Shown: in pieces, positions 41,925 to 50,579 of the stretch
Numbering within the stretch: position 1 is the first letter of the stretch
How the letters are laid out: each line of letters starts with the position of its first letter
Source: Terasakiella sp033100395
Lineage (GTDB): Bacteria > Pseudomonadota > Alphaproteobacteria > Rhodospirillales > Terasakiellaceae
Length of the DNA: 64,000 nt
Direction of reading: 5' to 3'
NCBI RefSeq assembly: GCF_033100395.1
Contig: NZ_JAWLVJ010000004.1
Span: forward strand, 62,001-126,000
Program-made: the position numbers and the translations under genes
Notes under the pieces: generated by a model
What the model was told of the DNA's origin: nothing
Databases searched by the model: none
Seen by the model: the letters and a program-made list of their open reading frames with translations, nothing else

Positions 41925-42778
41925 GTCAGCTTTTGCCCCAAGCGACCTGCCAGATCCTGAATATACTGCCAGGCAACACGACCGGACCTTCCTCCGCGTG
42001 TGACGGTCCACTCAATCGCCTCAGCTTTCCAGGTTTCCTCTTCGATTTTAAGGCTGTAGTTGGCGATATAGCCCCGAATAGCCGCAAAATAGGTTTCCTG
42101 ATCCATATTATGAAACCCAAGCCACAAGCCGAAACGATCAGACAGCGATACCTTTTCTTCCACCGCTTCGGATGCATGAATGGCGGTTGATCGTTCGTTT
42201 TCGATCATATCGCGTGGCATCAGGTGTCGGCGGTTGGATGTGGCATAGAAAATCACATTTTCGGGACGGCCTTCAATGCCGCCCTCAAGAACAGCTTTCA
42301 ACGATTTATAGCTGGTGTCACCGCCATCAAAAGACAAGTCATCACAATAGAGAACACAGCGACGATCCGTTGTTTTTAACACCTTCAAAAGGGCGGGCAG
42401 AGTTTCCAGATCTTCACGGTGAATTTCTACCAACATCAGGCTGTGGGCCTTGTCTTCATTCAGCTTGGCATGGATGGCTTTGACGATGGAACTTTTCCCG
42501 GTGCCACGCGCGCCCCACAAAAGAGCGTTGTTGGCAGAAAAGCCACCTGCAAACTGCTGGGTATTTTTAAGCAGGATTTCCTTTTGCAGATCAATCCCTT
42601 CCAGCATATCCAGCGGTACGCAACTGACCTGTAAAACAGGATCAAGATAGCCCGTTTCCGGGGACCAAACATAAGCATCAGCGAGACTTAGATCGTTGTT
42701 TGGAACTTTCGCAGGTGATTGACGTTCCAGTGCATCGGCAATGCGGGTTAAGACCGATAGATATTCCTGATCGCTCAT
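41921..42778 (-). CDS. DUF815-family ATP-binding protein
   Basis: A 285-residue AAA-like ATPase of the DUF815 family. It has a Walker A LLWGARGTGKSSIVKAI, a Walker B-like CVLYCDDLSFDGGDTSYKSLKAVLEGG, a sensor-type ATSNRRHLMPRDM and a lid with GLWLGFHNMDQETY. The function is not established. In many alphaproteobacteria this gene lies next to nlpD and yajC; here it is divergent from yajC, while nlpD is far away. The ATG at 42778 has AAGAGG upstream. The frame is open to 42880. Confidence 0.85.
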   Translation of the reverse strand: MSDQEYLSVLTRIADALERQSPAKVPNNDLSLADAYVWSPETGYLDPVLQVSCVPLDMLEGIDLQKEILLKNTQQFAGGFSANNALLWGARGTGKSSIVKAIHAKLNEDKAHSLMLVEIHREDLETLPALLKVLKTTDRRCVLYCDDLSFDGGDTSYKSLKAVLEGGIEGRPENVIFYATSNRRHLMPRDMIENERSTAIHASEAVEEKVSLSDRFGLWLGFHNMDQETYFAAIRGYIANYSLKIEEETWKAEAIEWTVTRGGRSGRVAWQYIQDLAGRLGQKLT

Positions 42779-42865
42779 GCCATCCTCTTGTTTGTAAAAA
42801 AGTCCATTGACCCTACGAATTCCTATAGAAAATGTAAACATCCCATTGTATAGTCCCGCGCAAGT

Positions 42866-42880
42866 TTGGGACTGTCCCAA
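42866..42880. promoter_or_regulatory. Perfect palindrome in the DUF815/yajC divergent gap
   Basis: TTGGGAC-T-GTCCCAA is a perfect 15-base inverted repeat 31 bases before the yajC start. Another AGTCCC lies nearby at 42852-42857, so three GGGAC half-sites are in a 30-base stretch. It may be an operator for either gene. It lacks a T run, so it is not a simple terminator. Confidence 0.5.
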
Positions 42881-42911
42881 CGACTGTTATTCTAACCTTT
42901 AGGAGTTATCT

Positions 42912-43319
42912 ATGCTCATTTCTCCGGCTTATGCTCAAGCTGCTGGTGGTGCAGGGGGCGGTATCGAAGCGTTTCTGCCGCTGATTCTCATCTTTGTTGT
43001 GTTCTATTTCCTCATGATCCGTCCACAACAAAAACGCGCTAAAGAACATAAAGTCATGTTGTCTCAGCTGCGTCGTGGCGACAATATCCTGACAAGCGGT
43101 GGTATCCTTGGCAAAATCACCAAGGTAGATAGCGACACAGAAGTTTCTGTTGAAGTTGCCAAAGACACGGTTGTTAAAGTGCGTCGCGAAATGATCGCTT
43201 CTGTTATCGATAAAACAGAACCAGCACCTGAAGAAGCAAAAGAAGCTGCAAACGACACAGCTGAAAAAACCGAAGAAGCTGGCGGCTTGAAAAAGCTTTT
43301 CGGCGGTAAAAAAGACTAA
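42912..43319 (+). CDS. yajC: Preprotein translocase subunit YajC
   Basis: YajC is a small accessory subunit of the SecDF complex. The 135-residue protein has one N-terminal helix (FLPLILIFVVFYFLMIRPQQKRAKEH) with the RPQQKR signature. The conserved domain continues MLSQLRRGDNILTSGGILGKI. It ends in a Glu/Ala-rich tail. The ATG at 42912 has TAGGAG upstream. It heads yajC-secD-secF-Mth938. Confidence 0.95.
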   Translation: MLISPAYAQAAGGAGGGIEAFLPLILIFVVFYFLMIRPQQKRAKEHKVMLSQLRRGDNILTSGGILGKITKVDSDTEVSVEVAKDTVVKVRREMIASVIDKTEPAPEEAKEAANDTAEKTEEAGGLKKLFGGKKD

Positions 43320-43346
43320 TCACAGTTAAAGGAAGGGACCGAGAAA

Positions 43347-44906
43347 ATGGTCTACTTCGCCAAATGGAAAATAGCCCTTGTGATTGCGGTTTGTTTGTTG
43401 GGCGTGGCGTTTGCTGCGCCCAACATGTTTGACCGTAAGACAACGGCTGAACTCCCGGGATGGCTTCCCAATCAACAAATCAGTCTTGGCCTTGACCTTC
43501 AGGGTGGTTCCCACCTTCTGTTGGAGGTAGAAGCCCAAACAGTCATCAATGAACGTCTTGTTTCCATCATGGATACCATCCGCACCACATTACGTGCGGA
43601 ACGTATCCGTTACACCGGTCTGCGTGTTAGAGGAGACAGTGTTCAGGTTCAGATCAAGAAGCCGGAACAAATGGATCAGGCTTATGATCTGTTACGCGTT
43701 CTTGACCAAGGCTCTGAAACCAATGTTGAAAACAGCACCATCAGCATCAATCTGACAGAACAGGCTGTTCTCGATGCCAAACGATCTGCCGTTGAACAAT
43801 CGATTGAGATCGTTCGCCGCCGTATCGATGAGACAGGCACAAAAGAACCAACCATTCAGCGTCAGGGTGATGAACGTATTCTCATTCAACTGCCCGGTAT
43901 TGACGATCCAGAAGAAGTGAAACGTTTGCTCGGTAAAACCGCAAAAATGAACTTCCATCTAGTCAACCACAATGTTAGCCCGGAAGATATTCTGGCCGGA
44001 CGCATTCCACCGGGAACACTGGCTCTGCCGGATGCGGAAAATGAGCAACGCAAGATCGCTGTTTTGCGCAAGGTTGAAGTTCGTGGCGAAATGTTGATCG
44101 ACAGCCAGCCAACCTTCCAGGATGGCCAGCCGGTCGTTTCCTTTACCTTTAACTCCCTTGGTGCGAAGAAATTCGGTAAAGTTACCTCCAACAACGTTAA
44201 CCGCAGTCTGGCGGTCGTTCTGGATGGTAAGGTTATCAGTGCGCCAAACATCAATAGCCCGATCTTGGGTGGTAGCGGGATTATCACAGGCCGCTTCAGC
44301 GTGCAGGAAGCCAACGACCTGGCCCTGTTGCTGCGCGCAGGTGCATTGCCTGCACCGCTGGTGATCCTTGAAGAACGTTCTGTTGGTCCTGGCCTTGGGG
44401 CAGATTCAATTGCCGCTGGCAAGATCGCATCCATCGTTGGTCTGGTCGGGGTTATCGCCTTTATGATCGTAACATACGGTCGCTTCGGGATTTATGCCGA
44501 TATTGCTCTGATGTTTAACATCATCCTGATCACAGCTGCGCTTTCCTTGTTGCAGGCAACATTGACCTTGCCCGGGATTGCGGGGATCGTGCTGACCATC
44601 GGGATGGCGGTAGATGCCAACGTTTTGATTTTTGAACGTATCCGTGAAGAACTTCGAAACGGTCTAGGTCCCATCGCTGCGGTGGATTCAGGCTATAAAC
44701 GTGCGATCAAAACCATTATTGATGCGAACGTCACCACCTTGATTGCTGCTGTTCTGCTGTTTGAATTCGGCTCCGGCCCGGTTCGTGGTTTTGCAGTGAC
44801 CTTGGCAATCGGGATCATAACCTCCATGTTTACGGCCATTATGGTTACACGCCTGCAGGTCGTCATGTGGCTGCGTAAAAACAAGCCAAAGAAACTGGTT
44901 TTATAA
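43347..44906 (+). CDS. secD: Protein translocase subunit SecD
   Basis: SecD uses the proton gradient to drive late steps of Sec protein export. The 519-residue protein has a first helix (ALVIAVCLLGVAFAAPNMF), the LGLDLQGGSHLLLEV motif, a periplasmic P1 domain, and five C-terminal helices with GMAVDANVLIFERIREELRNG (conserved Asp). It is of normal length. The ATG at 43347 has AAGGGACCGAG upstream. It lies 27 bases after yajC and 11 bases before secF. Confidence 0.96.
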   Translation: MVYFAKWKIALVIAVCLLGVAFAAPNMFDRKTTAELPGWLPNQQISLGLDLQGGSHLLLEVEAQTVINERLVSIMDTIRTTLRAERIRYTGLRVRGDSVQVQIKKPEQMDQAYDLLRVLDQGSETNVENSTISINLTEQAVLDAKRSAVEQSIEIVRRRIDETGTKEPTIQRQGDERILIQLPGIDDPEEVKRLLGKTAKMNFHLVNHNVSPEDILAGRIPPGTLALPDAENEQRKIAVLRKVEVRGEMLIDSQPTFQDGQPVVSFTFNSLGAKKFGKVTSNNVNRSLAVVLDGKVISAPNINSPILGGSGIITGRFSVQEANDLALLLRAGALPAPLVILEERSVGPGLGADSIAAGKIASIVGLVGVIAFMIVTYGRFGIYADIALMFNIILITAALSLLQATLTLPGIAGIVLTIGMAVDANVLIFERIREELRNGLGPIAAVDSGYKRAIKTIIDANVTTLIAAVLLFEFGSGPVRGFAVTLAIGIITSMFTAIMVTRLQVVMWLRKNKPKKLVL

Positions 44907-44917
44907 GAGGGATTAAC

Positions 44918-45871
44918 ATGAAACATTTACATTTGATCCCGGCTGATATCAGTCTAGATTTCATCGGCAAGAAGCTTATCTTCTTTGCTTTTTCCGTTAT
45001 TTTGATCGCTTCTTCCATCGGTCTTTTCTCTGTAAACGGACTGAACTACGGTATCGACTTTAAAGGCGGTATCATGATGGAAGTTCGTACCAAGGACGGC
45101 CCAGCTGACATTGCGCAGTTCAGAAGTCAACTTTCCGGGCTTGGATTGGGCGAAGTTTCCATTCAGGAATTTGGTGAACCCGAAGAAGTTTTGATCCGCA
45201 TCCAGCGTCAGGACGGCGGAGAACAGGCGCAACAAACGGCTGTCGAAGCAGTTAAAAGCGTTCTAAAGGACACGGTTGAATATCGCCGGACCGAATTTGT
45301 GGGTCCAAAGGTTTCCGAAGAATTGTTCATGGACGGCCTGATGGCTGTCAGTCTGGCCATTGGCGCCATTCTGATCTACATCTGGTTCCGTTTTGAATGG
45401 CAGTTTGGTATGGGTGCAGTCATTGCTCTTGTGCATGACGTGATCTCGACCATCGGTATCTTCGCCTTGCTGGGAATGGAATTTAACTTGTCTACCGTGG
45501 CTGCGGTTCTGACCATTGCCGGTTATTCGATCAACGATACGGTTGTTGTTTATGACCGTGTGCGTGAAAACCTGCGTAAGTACAAAAAAATGGATCTTGC
45601 AGAAGTGTTAAACAATTCTGTCAATGAAACCCTGTCACGTACGATCATGACCTCTGTCACCACCATGCTGGCCTTGCTTGCCCTTTATATCCTGGGCGGC
45701 GAAGTCATCCGTGGCTTCAGCTTTGCCATGATCTGGGGCATCCTGATCGGTACTTATTCCTCCATCTGTCTGGCGGTTCCAATCCTGACATACTTCACGC
45801 TGCGTCGTTCTGACGATGAAGATGAAGAGTCAGACATTGAAAAAATCGTCGAAGAAGAAGGTGCTGTTTAA
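44918..45871 (+). CDS. secF: Protein translocase subunit SecF
   Basis: SecF is the partner of SecD. The 317-residue protein has the NGLNYGIDFKGGIMMEVRTKDG motif at the periplasmic side, six helices and the GYSINDTVVVYDRVRENLRKYK motif with its catalytic Asp. An acidic tail (DDEDEESDIEKIVEEEGAV) ends the protein. It overlaps the Mth938 gene by 1 base (TAATG at 45871). Confidence 0.96.
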   Translation: MKHLHLIPADISLDFIGKKLIFFAFSVILIASSIGLFSVNGLNYGIDFKGGIMMEVRTKDGPADIAQFRSQLSGLGLGEVSIQEFGEPEEVLIRIQRQDGGEQAQQTAVEAVKSVLKDTVEYRRTEFVGPKVSEELFMDGLMAVSLAIGAILIYIWFRFEWQFGMGAVIALVHDVISTIGIFALLGMEFNLSTVAAVLTIAGYSINDTVVVYDRVRENLRKYKKMDLAEVLNNSVNETLSRTIMTSVTTMLALLALYILGGEVIRGFSFAMIWGILIGTYSSICLAVPILTYFTLRRSDDEDEESDIEKIVEEEGAV

Positions 45872-46251
45872 TGTCATTAGACATCACGCCGATTGTTAAC
45901 GATGACCGCCTGATGATCTCATCTTATGGGGACGGTCGCTTTACGGTGAACGGCAAAACCGTGACCGGATCGATCCTGCTTTATGAAAATAAGGTGGAAC
46001 CCTGGGAGATCACTAAGGCCAAGGATATCACCCTTGAAAGCATCCAACCTTTGTTGGATGTAGCCGACGAGTACGATATTCTGGTCATCGGCATTGGAGA
46101 GCTATCGAAAATGCCCCCGAAAGATCTGCGTGAAGCCGTAAAGGGAAAGGGCCTGGTGCTGGAATGGATGAATTCTGGCGCTGCGGCACGTACCTTTACC
46201 GTCTTGCAGACAGAAGACAGACGGACACTGGCCGCCATCATCGCGGTTTAA
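45871..46251 (+). CDS. Mth938-domain (DUF498) protein
   Basis: A 126-residue protein of the Mth938/AAMDC fold, whose biochemical role is unknown. In eukaryotes related proteins assist complex I assembly (NDUFAF3-like). Motifs include YDILVIGIGELSKMPPKDLREAV and LVLEWMNSGAAARTF. It is translationally coupled to secF. The gene typically follows secF in alphaproteobacteria and here is the last of the secretion operon, with a terminator after it. In relatives the neighbouring gene is the NDUFAF6-like protein, which here sits at 49752. Confidence 0.9.
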   Translation: MSLDITPIVNDDRLMISSYGDGRFTVNGKTVTGSILLYENKVEPWEITKAKDITLESIQPLLDVADEYDILVIGIGELSKMPPKDLREAVKGKGLVLEWMNSGAAARTFTVLQTEDRRTLAAIIAV

Positions 46252-46263
46252 ACCGAACGAACA

Positions 46264-46300
46264 AAAAAGGCCCGCTTCTTTTTAAGAGGCGGGCCTTTTT
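46264..46300. terminator. Bidirectional terminator between Mth938 and sodB
   Basis: AAAAAGGCCCGC and GCGGGCCTTTTT pair across a loop, ending in A and T runs on both sides. It serves the secDF operon and the convergent sodB gene. Confidence 0.92.
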
Positions 46301-46319
46301 GCTTTAAGAAACAGGTGAC

Positions 46320-46922
46320 TTACGCATTTGCAAGCTGTGCGTTCACAAAGTCCCAGTTCACCAATTCATTCAGGAATGTTTCCACGTACTTTGGACGCAG
46401 GTTCTGATAGTCCAGATAATAGGCATGTTCCCACACATCACAAGTCAGCAATGCTGTCTGACCATGAGCAAGTGGGGTATCGGCACCGATTGTCTTGGTG
46501 ATTTTCAGTTCGCCATTTTCCAGGACCAGCCAGCCCCAGCCAGAACCAAAGGCAGTGATACAGGCTTGGGAGAATTCTTCCTTGAACTTGTCGTATGACC
46601 CAAAAGCCGCATCGATTTTGGCTGCAATTTCACCTGTTGGAGCACCGCCACCATTTGGCGCCATACAGTTCCAATAGAAAGTATGGTTCCAGATTTGGGC
46701 TGCGTTGTTAAACAGGCCAGCTTTGGATGCATCACCTGCCGCGTCTTTGATCACAGCTTCCAGGTCAGCATCCGTACTTCCGGCATCATCACCCAGAAGA
46801 TTATTCAGGTTCACAACATAGGTATTGTGGTGTTTACCATAGTGAAAGCTCAGGGTATTAGCAGAAATGTGGGGCTCCAACGCATCTTGTGCATAGGGCA
46901 GGGCAGGAAGTTCGAATGCCAT
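46320..46922 (-). CDS. sodB: Superoxide dismutase (Fe/Mn)
   Basis: A 200-residue superoxide dismutase. It starts MAFELPALPYAQDALEPHISANTLSFHYGKHHNTYV. The metal ligands are H27 (in SFHYGKHHNTY), H74 (IWNHTFYWNC), and D/H in LTCDVWEHAYYLDYQN. The start at 46922 has AAGAGG upstream; the frame is open to 47006. The motif set fits an Fe-type SodB. It is monocistronic with a shared terminator. Confidence 0.93.
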   Translation of the reverse strand: MAFELPALPYAQDALEPHISANTLSFHYGKHHNTYVVNLNNLLGDDAGSTDADLEAVIKDAAGDASKAGLFNNAAQIWNHTFYWNCMAPNGGGAPTGEIAAKIDAAFGSYDKFKEEFSQACITAFGSGWGWLVLENGELKITKTIGADTPLAHGQTALLTCDVWEHAYYLDYQNLRPKYVETFLNELVNWDFVNAQLANA

Positions 46923-47033
46923 TTTGTTACCTCTTACAGAACAGTTGTTTTGAACACTTCTAAAAAATAGGTTTGCTCTTTGGAAAAAAGAAGGGGGGCA
47001 AACCAAAAAAATGTAACTTTTTTCAATATTTTA

Positions 47034-48140
47034 TCAAAAAATGGTCTGAGCTGCCACCTTTCCAGATCGAATTGCACTTTCAATCGTTGCGGGTAAAGCA
47101 GTATCAATCCAGTCCCCGGCCAGTCGCAAATTTGGGAATTGTGTTTCAGTTTTTAACCTGTTTTCAACAAAGTTTTTATCCTGTAAAGGCGTTGCTGTTT
47201 TTTCACAGATCACTTTAAAAGGTGGCATCTGCGCTTCTGCCTTATCAAAATGAAAACAAAGTTCGCGCCACACCCGTTCGGCCAGATCGTCGCCTTGCGG
47301 TTTGAAATTGCTAATGGTCACAGAAATCAGGTTATCGTTAGCATAGACCCACTGGCTCAGCGTGTTAACCAAACCAAAGAATTGATTGCGTACGGGATGG
47401 TCCAGATAAAAGTGAATATTGGTAATAGGCGCCGTTTCCATCACTTTAATCTGAAAAGGATTCTCCACTTGAGCATAAGCATGCTGGGGCAGGGCGAGGA
47501 TAGCTTTGTTATTCTCATCCAGCTCAATCTGATGATCTTTAAAACTCAATCGATCATTGCTCACGGTCAACAAACGCATATTGGTTTTAATATCCAACTG
47601 CTTCAGCGCAGGTCCAACAAAAGCATCATGCAGGGTTGTTCTGGCAAAATAGGGGATAAGAGCTTCAGCGCCCTGTTTCAGAACTTCCCGAAAGGTCTGC
47701 CACAATAATTTCCCTGAAACCTGATCAGGTCTTGCATTAAAAATTGCCAGAACCAATGGCTCCCAAACCCGTCGATAGGCTGTCTTCCCTTTTAGATTAA
47801 ACAAGCCCACACCCGGAACAGCTCCAGTCATGATCGCCTTTAAGAATCCCCTGGCTGGAACTTGCCAGTGAAGGGGGCCTTCGCGCATTTCAAAAACACC
47901 ACCTGGATAAGCCGCCACCTGATCACGCGCCCCAATCATGTCCAGATATTCGAAACTGTCACGATAGCCTTTAATCAGCAAGTGCGTGCCGTTGTCGTGA
48001 TGACCCACACGTTTTATCCGCCCACCCAGCGTGCTCGAGGCTTCATAAATAATAACCTTGTGACCACGGTTTTTCGCATGAATGGCCCCAGACAATCCAG
48101 CCAGCCCTGCGCCAACGATATGAACCGTCTTTTGGCTCAT
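47034..48140 (-). CDS. hpnE: Hydroxysqualene dehydroxylase HpnE
   Basis: HpnE is a FAD-dependent amine-oxidase-like enzyme that reduces hydroxysqualene to squalene, the last step of the bacterial HpnCDE route to hopanoids. The 368-residue protein begins with the dinucleotide-binding motif TVHIVGAGLAGLSGAIHAKN and RVILYEAS-like residues (VIIYEASSTLGGRI). The C-terminal AGDWIDTALPATIESAIRSG is the second FAD-binding motif. Its ATG overlaps the hpnD stop by 4 bases. Length is shorter than many relatives (about 420), but the ends look intact. Confidence 0.9.
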   Translation of the reverse strand: MSQKTVHIVGAGLAGLSGAIHAKNRGHKVIIYEASSTLGGRIKRVGHHDNGTHLLIKGYRDSFEYLDMIGARDQVAAYPGGVFEMREGPLHWQVPARGFLKAIMTGAVPGVGLFNLKGKTAYRRVWEPLVLAIFNARPDQVSGKLLWQTFREVLKQGAEALIPYFARTTLHDAFVGPALKQLDIKTNMRLLTVSNDRLSFKDHQIELDENNKAILALPQHAYAQVENPFQIKVMETAPITNIHFYLDHPVRNQFFGLVNTLSQWVYANDNLISVTISNFKPQGDDLAERVWRELCFHFDKAEAQMPPFKVICEKTATPLQDKNFVENRLKTETQFPNLRLAGDWIDTALPATIESAIRSGKVAAQTIF

Positions 48141-48970
48141 CCAAAGGCCAGCATTTTAGTGACGGTCATGGCTTTCTCCATGGTGGACAGGCGAACGCGT
48201 GGTTCAATCTGATGCCATCCACGGCGTTTCATCTTTTCAAACAATTGCTTATAGACCGCCATCATCATCATGGCCGGACGCAGATTTTCCTGCCCACAGG
48301 ATTTCAAAATTTGCTCCGCCTTCTCATAATGCGCATCAATCTTGATGGAGACATCCTTTAGAACTTTATGCAGAGAAGAGGACGCAATGCCATCAACCTG
48401 ATGCTCATCCAGACTTTCAGCAGGCAGATACAGCCGTTCAATTTCCCAGTCTTCCGCCACATCGCGCAAGATATTCGTCAATTGCAGGGCGAAGCCCAGC
48501 TCTATGGCAAAGGCTTGTGCTTCTTCATCATCGCGTCCAAAGATGGGAAGGGACAGCAGCCCAACACTTACGGCCACACAACGGCAATAGTCATAAAGCT
48601 CATCCCACGACGGTTTCTGGATCGGCCCACGTGCATCTGCTTCCATACCGTCTATCAATTTATAGAGTTCAATCGTCGGAATTGAAAACTTCGAAACCGC
48701 ATCACATAGAATGCGGGTAATGGAACAATCCGGTTTGCCTTCAAGGGTTTGGTCTATCTTGTTTCGCCAATTTGCAAGCTCGCCCAGCTTACTTTCTTCG
48801 CTGCCTTCTTCATCCGCGATATCATCCAACACACGGCAATAGGCATAGATCGCAAACAGATAGCCGCGACGACCTGCAGGCAAGGCCTTCATCCCCAAAG
48901 AAAAAGAACTATGCGCGTTCTGCACAATCTCTTCCACCAACTGAAAGTCACTTTGTGTAGCATGCGTCAT
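48137..48970 (-). CDS. hpnD: Presqualene diphosphate synthase HpnD
   Basis: HpnD condenses two farnesyl diphosphates to presqualene diphosphate. The 277-residue protein carries the two Asp-rich motifs of squalene/phytoene synthases: YAYCRVLDDIADE (residues about 42-54) and LQLTNILRDVAEDWEIERLYLP. It is coupled to hpnC by a 4-base overlap and to hpnE by another, in the order hpnC-hpnD-hpnE. Of the two synthases here this fits HpnD best by the second motif and order. Confidence 0.9.
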   Translation of the reverse strand: MTHATQSDFQLVEEIVQNAHSSFSLGMKALPAGRRGYLFAIYAYCRVLDDIADEEGSEESKLGELANWRNKIDQTLEGKPDCSITRILCDAVSKFSIPTIELYKLIDGMEADARGPIQKPSWDELYDYCRCVAVSVGLLSLPIFGRDDEEAQAFAIELGFALQLTNILRDVAEDWEIERLYLPAESLDEHQVDGIASSSLHKVLKDVSIKIDAHYEKAEQILKSCGQENLRPAMMMMAVYKQLFEKMKRRGWHQIEPRVRLSTMEKAMTVTKMLAFG

Positions 48971-49689
48971 AGGGGATAAAATCCTCGGTAGGCGATCAAT
49001 AATTTATCCATCTTAGTGAGTTCCACCCGCGTTGCAAGTGGGTCCTGCTTTTTCAATTTCCCGGCCAGGGCAAGGGCGCAAAGGATGGTGACTTTCACCT
49101 GATAACGAAGACGCCTGTTTTTTACCTGCTGGGCCAAGGGCAGGGCCGTTTTAATCAGCTTATCGGTGCGTTCGAGACAGATATTCAGAATTTTGCGCAA
49201 TCGATCAGAACATGATTTTTCTGAAAGCAGGGTTTCATACCCCTCATCAGCTTCCAAAAACTCTGTCGGCAGATAAATACGGTCAATCGCCTGAAAATCT
49301 TTCTGGCAGTCCTGCAAATGATTGAGGATTTGCAACGCTGTACACAGCACATCACTGGCCGTGGGGTCAATCTTTTCCCCATGTACGTCAAGCAAAAAGC
49401 GCCCAACCGGGTTCGCGGAATATCGGCAATAACTCAGCAAGTCATCCCAAGTCTCATATCTATTTTGGGTGGCGTCCTGTCGAAAAGCAATCAGAAGGTC
49501 AGCCAGAAACGGATTGTCCGTTTCCATATCCAATTGCTTGAGCTTTTCTTCTGGTGCCAGATCAGGAGAATCAGCAATGTCATCCGCACAGCGGGCAAAC
49601 TGATAGAAATCCAGTACCTGCGTGCGCACTTCTTTCGCCAACAACAAGCTTGCGACCGGAAAATTCTCGCTCTTATGTGTTTTTGTCAC
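48967..49689 (-). CDS. hpnC: Hydroxysqualene synthase HpnC
   Basis: HpnC converts presqualene diphosphate to hydroxysqualene. The 240-residue protein is a squalene/phytoene-synthase-like fold with ENFPVASLLLAKEVRTQVLDFYQFARCADDIADS and a second motif ILNHLQDCQKDFQAIDRIYLP. The start is the GTG at 49689 because GGGGG lies 8 bases upstream and the protein then opens VTKTHKSENFPVASLL; the frame is open to 49734. The gap to the divergent NDUFAF6-like gene is 62 bases and should hold both promoters. Confidence 0.9.
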   Translation of the reverse strand: MTKTHKSENFPVASLLLAKEVRTQVLDFYQFARCADDIADSPDLAPEEKLKQLDMETDNPFLADLLIAFRQDATQNRYETWDDLLSYCRYSANPVGRFLLDVHGEKIDPTASDVLCTALQILNHLQDCQKDFQAIDRIYLPTEFLEADEGYETLLSEKSCSDRLRKILNICLERTDKLIKTALPLAQQVKNRRLRYQVKVTILCALALAGKLKKQDPLATRVELTKMDKLLIAYRGFYPL

Positions 49690-49751
49690 TTGGCTTTCCC
49701 CCTGACTTACCCCTATATGACACACGTCTATCATTTACCAAAGCGTTTATC

Positions 49752-50579
49752 ATGACTTCTGCCTTAAGCCTGTGCGCTCAGGAAATCCAAAAAACGGATC
49801 ACGACCAGTTTCTCTGCGGGCTTTATGCCTCTGACGATACCCGTGATGCCTTTTATGCCCTACAGCTTTTCGCCATAGAAACGACCCGGATCCGTGACAT
49901 GGTGAATGAACCCCAGCTGGGCCATATGCGCATACAATGGTGGCGAGACTTGATCGACGGGGTCTATGCAGATCAGGAAGCGCATTCCGAAAACGGCACG
50001 CACCGGGAATTTATTGAAGCCATCCGTCCCAAGAAAATCGATAAAGCCCTGTTTGAACGTTATCTGAACGCCCGCAGCTTTGACCTGGAAGATCAGGCCC
50101 ATGACGATCTGCCCGCATTAATGCGCTATCTGGAAGCCACAGGTGGATCCATCGCACAGATGAAGGCCAATGTTCTGGGCGCTGATAATCTGGAAACCGC
50201 AGCACGGATCGGTACCGCCCAAGGTTTATGCGACTTGATGAAAACACTGCCATATCAGGCAAGAACAGGGCGTTGCAAAATCCCGAAATCGCTTTTGAAG
50301 AAACACGATTTTACGCTGAAAGACTTCATGGATTTCAAACCAAATCCGGCCATCAATGCCTGCGTCAAAGAACTGGCGAGCGAGGTTCAAAAGCTCATCA
50401 CACAGGCGCGTACCGACAAAGCGCCCAGCAATGCTGTTCTGCTCAGTACCATTGCCATGGAAGACTATCTAAAACGTCTGAACAAAGTCGATTACGACCC
50501 GTTTAACCCCAACATTGGTGGCGGACGTCTATCACGTCAACTTAAACTGATGTTCAAGGCCTGGCGTGGAAGCTATTAA
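49752..50579 (+). CDS. Squalene/phytoene-synthase-like protein (NDUFAF6-type)
   Basis: A 275-residue relative of squalene and phytoene synthases. The first Asp-rich motif is replaced: AFYALQLFAIETTRIRDMVNEPQLGHMRIQWWRDLID lacks the DDxxD metal site. The second is absent too. Proteins of this kind are like mitochondrial NDUFAF6, a complex I assembly factor, not prenyl synthases. In alphaproteobacteria this gene usually follows secDF-Mth938. The ATG at 49752 fits the family start; the frame is open to 49554 into hpnC. It shares its last four bases with the convergent trmFO (TTAA). Confidence 0.8.
   Translation: MTSALSLCAQEIQKTDHDQFLCGLYASDDTRDAFYALQLFAIETTRIRDMVNEPQLGHMRIQWWRDLIDGVYADQEAHSENGTHREFIEAIRPKKIDKALFERYLNARSFDLEDQAHDDLPALMRYLEATGGSIAQMKANVLGADNLETAARIGTAQGLCDLMKTLPYQARTGRCKIPKSLLKKHDFTLKDFMDFKPNPAINACVKELASEVQKLITQARTDKAPSNAVLLSTIAMEDYLKRLNKVDYDPFNPNIGGGRLSRQLKLMFKAWRGSY

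Noticed and set aside
49554..49751. N-terminal extension of the NDUFAF6-like gene into hpnC
   Set aside because: The extension does not resemble the family and overlaps the hpnC coding strand; the ATG at 49752 matches the domain start.
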